Source: Flavobacterium psychrophilum
GTDB lineage: Bacteria > Bacteroidota > Bacteroidia > Flavobacteriales > Flavobacteriaceae
Direction of reading: 5' to 3'
Assembly (NCBI GenBank): GCA_003243255.1
Contig: QFQM01000101.1
Coordinates: forward strand, 1 to 15,864
Length of the DNA stretch: 15,864 nt
Position 1 is the first letter of the stretch. The number at the start of each line of letters is the position of its first letter. This document shows positions 12,953 through 15,864 of the stretch, in pieces. The position numbers and the translations under genes were made by a program. Below the pieces are notes generated by a model, which was not told where the DNA came from, ran no database searches, and saw only the letters and a program-made list of their open reading frames with translations.

Positions 12953-14764
12953 ATGCGTTTCACTGCCATTTTACCCTTATTATTTGTACTGTTTTTAGCT
13001 CCTGCAGGCCTGAAAGCACAAGATTCTGTTCCAAAAAAACCTCAAACTTCCCCCGAAATAAAAAAGGCGGTTACCAATCTGGAAAAGTCTCTTATAGAAA
13101 ATGATAACCTTAAGATAGCTTATAACTATGAAATACTCGCTAAAGGCTTTAGCGACAAAGATGACCTGCCTAAGGCTGAAGAATTTTTGCTCAAGGCACT
13201 CGACATATATAATGCTGCCAATAACAATGTAGGCAAGGCCAGATCTATGAGAAGCATTGCAAAAGTGCAGGAACTGCAAAATAAAATAAATGCTGCTACA
13301 AAAAACTACAAAATCGCGTTTGACCTATCGGTAGATGACATCACTAAAAAACTAAACAGGAACGATTACAACCGATTAATAAACAGAGGAAATACAACAC
13401 TCGAAGACAGCTATTTAAAGGCTAATGTAAAGTTGCTTGAAGAAAAGAACATCAAAAGCGAAATTGCAGACAACTATATATTGCTGGCAAAACTCAACCT
13501 GAGAAAAAATGACAGTACCGAGGCTTTGGCTTTTTATGAAAAAGCAAGCAGTTATTCGAGAAAGAATTCGGCAAAAGAAATTAAAATTTATGGTGAGATG
13601 GCAAAGCTTCTTACCGGAGGCAAACGTTATGAAGAAGCTATTCCGGTAGTCGAAAAATTATTGGATGAAGCCGGTGAAATTAAAGATTATGATACGCAGA
13701 TAATACAACTTCAGTTTTTGGCTTCTATTTACTTTAAGGCAGGAGACACCGAAAAAGCCGTGGCATCACTAAAGGAATCATACAACATTGCTGCTGTTAA
13801 TGGACGTACTTTTGAAGCCAGGGAAAGTGTACAGCAGCTTGTAGATTACTACAAATCGATAAAAGATGATAAGGCAAGTATGGAGATGTATGAAACCTTT
13901 ATGAAGAACCTTGACAGGATCATTCTTTCTGACCATTCCCTTACCGATGCCAAAACCTTCAGGGTGACTGAAGAACGCATTCGCCGCCTTGAAAGCGAAA
14001 AGTCATTTAAGGACGAGCTCATCAGCCGAAAAAACACCTTTACTTATTTTCTGTTAGGGTCGGTAGCGCTTTTATTGCTTATTTCGAGCTTTATCATAAA
14101 AACACTCTATTCTATAAAAACCAAGAACAAAGAGATCGCTTTGCAGTCGCTGCGTCTGGAAATGAATCCGCACTTCCTGTTTAACAGCCTTAACAGTGTA
14201 AATCAGTTCATTGCCCAAAATAACGAACTCGCTGCCAATAAATACCTTACCTCCTACTCTAACCTGATGCGCAATACCATGGAAAATTCCAATAAGGATT
14301 TTGTAACTTTGGGCAATGAAATAGAGAACCTTACTAAATACCTGGAACTGGAACATCTTCGCTTTAAAGACAAGTTCGACTACCAGATAAACGTTGACCC
14401 AAAGCTTGATCCCGAAAACATATGGGTACCTAACATGATTGCACAGCCACATTTGGAAAATGCTATCTGGCACGGGCTTCGTTACAAAGAAGAAAAAGGA
14501 CTCCTGAAAATGAATTATACCCTTAGCGGAAAAAACATAGTGATCACCATTGATGACAACGGTATAGGCCCTACAAAGAGTAATGAGCTGAAAACACATA
14601 ATCAAAAAGCTCACGAGTCGAGGGGACTTACCAATACCAAAGAACGTATGGCGTTGCTTAACCAGCTATACAAAACTAAAATGGACTTTACTATGACCGA
14701 AAAGCAAAGTCCGGAAACCGGAACTATTATAAAAATTACTGTCCCAATAATACATAAACCATGA
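12953..14764 (+). CDS. TPR-containing sensor histidine kinase of the LytS type
   Basis: 603 residues from the ATG at 12953 (MRFTAILPLLFVLFLAPAGLKAQ, a signal peptide of about 22). TPR-like helical repeats fill about 30-310 (for example ADNYILLAKLNLRKNDSTEALAFYEKASSY). A charged helix at about 325-358 leads to one membrane span near 363-384. With a signal peptide, the TPR part should be periplasmic. The cytoplasmic kinase begins LQSLRLEMNPHFLFNSLN with the phosphorylated H407, typical of His_kinase (LytS/YehU) proteins. The ATP-binding half has QPHLENA (N503), DDNGIGP (534-540) and ESRGLTNTKERM (G558). It autophosphorylates and passes phosphate to the response regulator whose ATG overlaps its stop. 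The signal sensed is unknown; TPRs suggest a protein or peptide partner. Confidence 0.92.
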   Translation: MRFTAILPLLFVLFLAPAGLKAQDSVPKKPQTSPEIKKAVTNLEKSLIENDNLKIAYNYEILAKGFSDKDDLPKAEEFLLKALDIYNAANNNVGKARSMRSIAKVQELQNKINAATKNYKIAFDLSVDDITKKLNRNDYNRLINRGNTTLEDSYLKANVKLLEEKNIKSEIADNYILLAKLNLRKNDSTEALAFYEKASSYSRKNSAKEIKIYGEMAKLLTGGKRYEEAIPVVEKLLDEAGEIKDYDTQIIQLQFLASIYFKAGDTEKAVASLKESYNIAAVNGRTFEARESVQQLVDYYKSIKDDKASMEMYETFMKNLDRIILSDHSLTDAKTFRVTEERIRRLESEKSFKDELISRKNTFTYFLLGSVALLLLISSFIIKTLYSIKTKNKEIALQSLRLEMNPHFLFNSLNSVNQFIAQNNELAANKYLTSYSNLMRNTMENSNKDFVTLGNEIENLTKYLELEHLRFKDKFDYQINVDPKLDPENIWVPNMIAQPHLENAIWHGLRYKEEKGLLKMNYTLSGKNIVITIDDNGIGPTKSNELKTHNQKAHESRGLTNTKERMALLNQLYKTKMDFTMTEKQSPETGTIIKITVPIIHKP

Positions 14765-15510
14765 TGAGCCTTCCTAAAATAAGGAGTGTAATTGTAGAAG
14801 ATGAAACTGCAGCAAGAGAAGCCCTGAGAAGCTATCTTACAAAATACTGTCCGCAGGTAGAGATCGTTGGCGAAGCTCATAACAGCCGTGAGGCAGTGCC
14901 TTTGCTTCATGAACTAAAGCCTCATCTTGTTTTTCTTGATGTAGAGATGCCTTTTGGAAATGCATTTGATGTTCTAGAAGCCTGTGGCGACCTTACATTC
15001 GAAACCATATTTGTAACCGCATTTTCTGAATATTCGCTAAAGGCACTTAATATGAGTGCTGCTTACTACCTATTAAAGCCCATAAGCATCGAAGAACTTA
15101 TTGTTGCCGTAAACAAAGTACAGCAGCAAATAATAAATAAAGAAGTATTTAACCGCAACAAGGTTATTGTAGAGAACTTCCGTGAGCCTAAACAGGAAAA
15201 ACAGCAGGTAATACTGCCCACTATGGAAGGCTTTGAGGTCGTTAAGATGGAAGAGATCATACGCCTAAAAGGAAACGGTAACTTTACCGACCTGTATCTT
15301 ACTAACGGCGACAAAAAAATGGCGTGCCGCTTCCTTAAATATTTTGGAGAAATGCTGCCGCTGCCATTTATAAGGGTACATAAATCGCATATAGTTAACC
15401 TTAATTTTGTTAAGTTATACAACAAAGGCGGCTATATTACACTGGAAGATGGTGCCGAGGTAGAGATTTCCCCTACTTACAAAGAAGAATTCATGAAGAA
15501 TTTTAAGTAA
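14761..15510 (+). CDS. LytTR-family response regulator
   Basis: 249 residues. The receiver domain (about 7-125) has the acidic pair in VIVEDE (E13, D14), the phosphoacceptor D60 in LVFLDVEMP, T86 in FVTAFSEY and K106 in LLKPIS. A linker follows (about 126-150), then a LytTR DNA-binding domain (about 150-248): IIRLKGNGNFTDLYLTNGD, FIRVHKSHIVNL and a final ISPTYKEEF. LytTR domains bind short direct repeats. The ATG at 14761 overlaps the kinase stop; a second ATG at 14764 is equally possible and would remove one residue. Together with the kinase it forms a complete two-component system of the LytS/LytR type. Targets are unknown; the divergent lipoprotein gene is a candidate because of the phased repeat in its promoter. 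Confidence 0.95.
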   Translation: MMSLPKIRSVIVEDETAAREALRSYLTKYCPQVEIVGEAHNSREAVPLLHELKPHLVFLDVEMPFGNAFDVLEACGDLTFETIFVTAFSEYSLKALNMSAAYYLLKPISIEELIVAVNKVQQQIINKEVFNRNKVIVENFREPKQEKQQVILPTMEGFEVVKMEEIIRLKGNGNFTDLYLTNGDKKMACRFLKYFGEMLPLPFIRVHKSHIVNLNFVKLYNKGGYITLEDGAEVEISPTYKEEFMKNFK

Positions 15511-15511
15511 T

Positions 15512-15541
15512 AAAAAGAGCTCCTTTTCAGGAGCTCTTTTT
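15512..15541. terminator. Bidirectional terminator after the LytTR gene
   Basis: A 13-bp perfect stem AAAAAGAGCTCCT (15512-15524), a TTTC loop, and AGGAGCTCTTTTT (15529-15541). It serves both the LytTR operon and the convergent small gene. Confidence 0.93.
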
Positions 15542-15558
15542 ACTTTATAACGATAGTT

Positions 15559-15768
15559 TTACGCACTGATCGCAATTTGCGGATAAATTTCTCTTAATCT
15601 CTTTTTAAAGTTTACCATTTCCTGCTCGTTATCAGCAAGTATTTTGTAGCGGGAACCCGACTCATATGGAGTTCTTTCAAAAGTAAGGTTGTTTCTTTTA
15701 AGCATACGCTCAATAAGATCATGGTCGATAACATGTTTGTAAAGTGTTCTGAAAATAGTGATGTGCAT
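15559..15768 (-). CDS. Small conserved-looking protein of unknown function
   Basis: 69 residues (MHITIFRTLYKHVIDHDLIERMLKRNN...). I do not recognise a family. It is cytoplasmic by appearance, basic in the middle, with a helix-rich first half and a pattern SGSRYKILADNEQEMVNFKKRLREIYP that looks like a small alpha/beta fold. Support for being real: it ends 18 bp from a strong bidirectional terminator, has no competing frame, and its codon use resembles that of its neighbours. The ATG at 15768 has no clear ribosome binding site, which is usual here. On the minus strand upstream there is a TTTG 19 bp before a TA that could mark a weak promoter. Confidence 0.65.
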   Translation of the reverse strand: MHITIFRTLYKHVIDHDLIERMLKRNNLTFERTPYESGSRYKILADNEQEMVNFKKRLREIYPQIAISA

Positions 15769-15864
15769 GGCTGTAAAATTTTGGGTTAGTCAATCTTTTT
15801 TATACTCATTACAATTCTTCTCACGAGCAGCAAACACTATGGCTTTCTGCTCTTATATAAAATT

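Noticed and set aside
15825..15852. GAGCAG/CTGCTC inverted repeat at the right end
   Set aside because: Arms of only 6 bp with a bulged extension, no T-run, and the gene to the right is not visible, so no role can be supported.

Overview
The window reads as chromosomal DNA of a Flavobacterium-like member of the Bacteroidetes. Reasons: promoter-like TAnnTTTG boxes with an upstream TTTG, start codons mostly without Shine-Dalgarno sequences, a type IX secretion (T9SS) sorting domain, a tRNA without an encoded CCA end, and a run of genes (recQ, fmt, HU, yqgE, class IV aminotransferase, START-like protein) that I recall as typical of Flavobacteriaceae.

Layout. 1-4538 is housekeeping DNA: the 3' end of recQ, fmt, HU and yqgE on the plus strand, then a class IV aminotransferase and a START-like protein on the minus strand. 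4711-4784 is a CAT-anticodon tRNA with a strong promoter and terminator. 5005-7891 is a visibly more AT-rich two-gene insert: a DUF4297/Cap4-like PD-(D/E)XK nuclease followed 2 bp later by a HerA-type ATPase. This resembles known HerA-nuclease anti-phage pairs. In this sequence BOTH genes are frameshifted, each at a simple repeat (an A11 tract and a short AG repeat). Each can be restored on paper with a one-unit change. The insert lies between two terminator hairpins with the same arm sequence, one just after the tRNA and one just after herA.

8214-10132 is a translationally coupled pair for the cell surface: a small T9SS-sorted protein and a collagen-like protein with 58 uninterrupted Gly-X-Y triplets. 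10219-12433 is a minus-strand cluster: patatin-like phospholipase, AraC-type regulator and an exported YCII-like protein. A small acidic lipoprotein (minus) diverges from a TPR sensor histidine kinase and LytTR response regulator operon (plus). A 69-residue protein of unknown role closes the window on the minus strand.

Most worth a second look: the doubly frameshifted defence pair and whether its A11 tract is a slippage switch; the repeated hairpins bounding that insert; a promoter that overlaps a terminator in front of the class IV aminotransferase; and a helically phased direct repeat between the lipoprotein and the LytTR two-component operon. No wholly new system is proven here. All family names come from reading motifs, not from searches.
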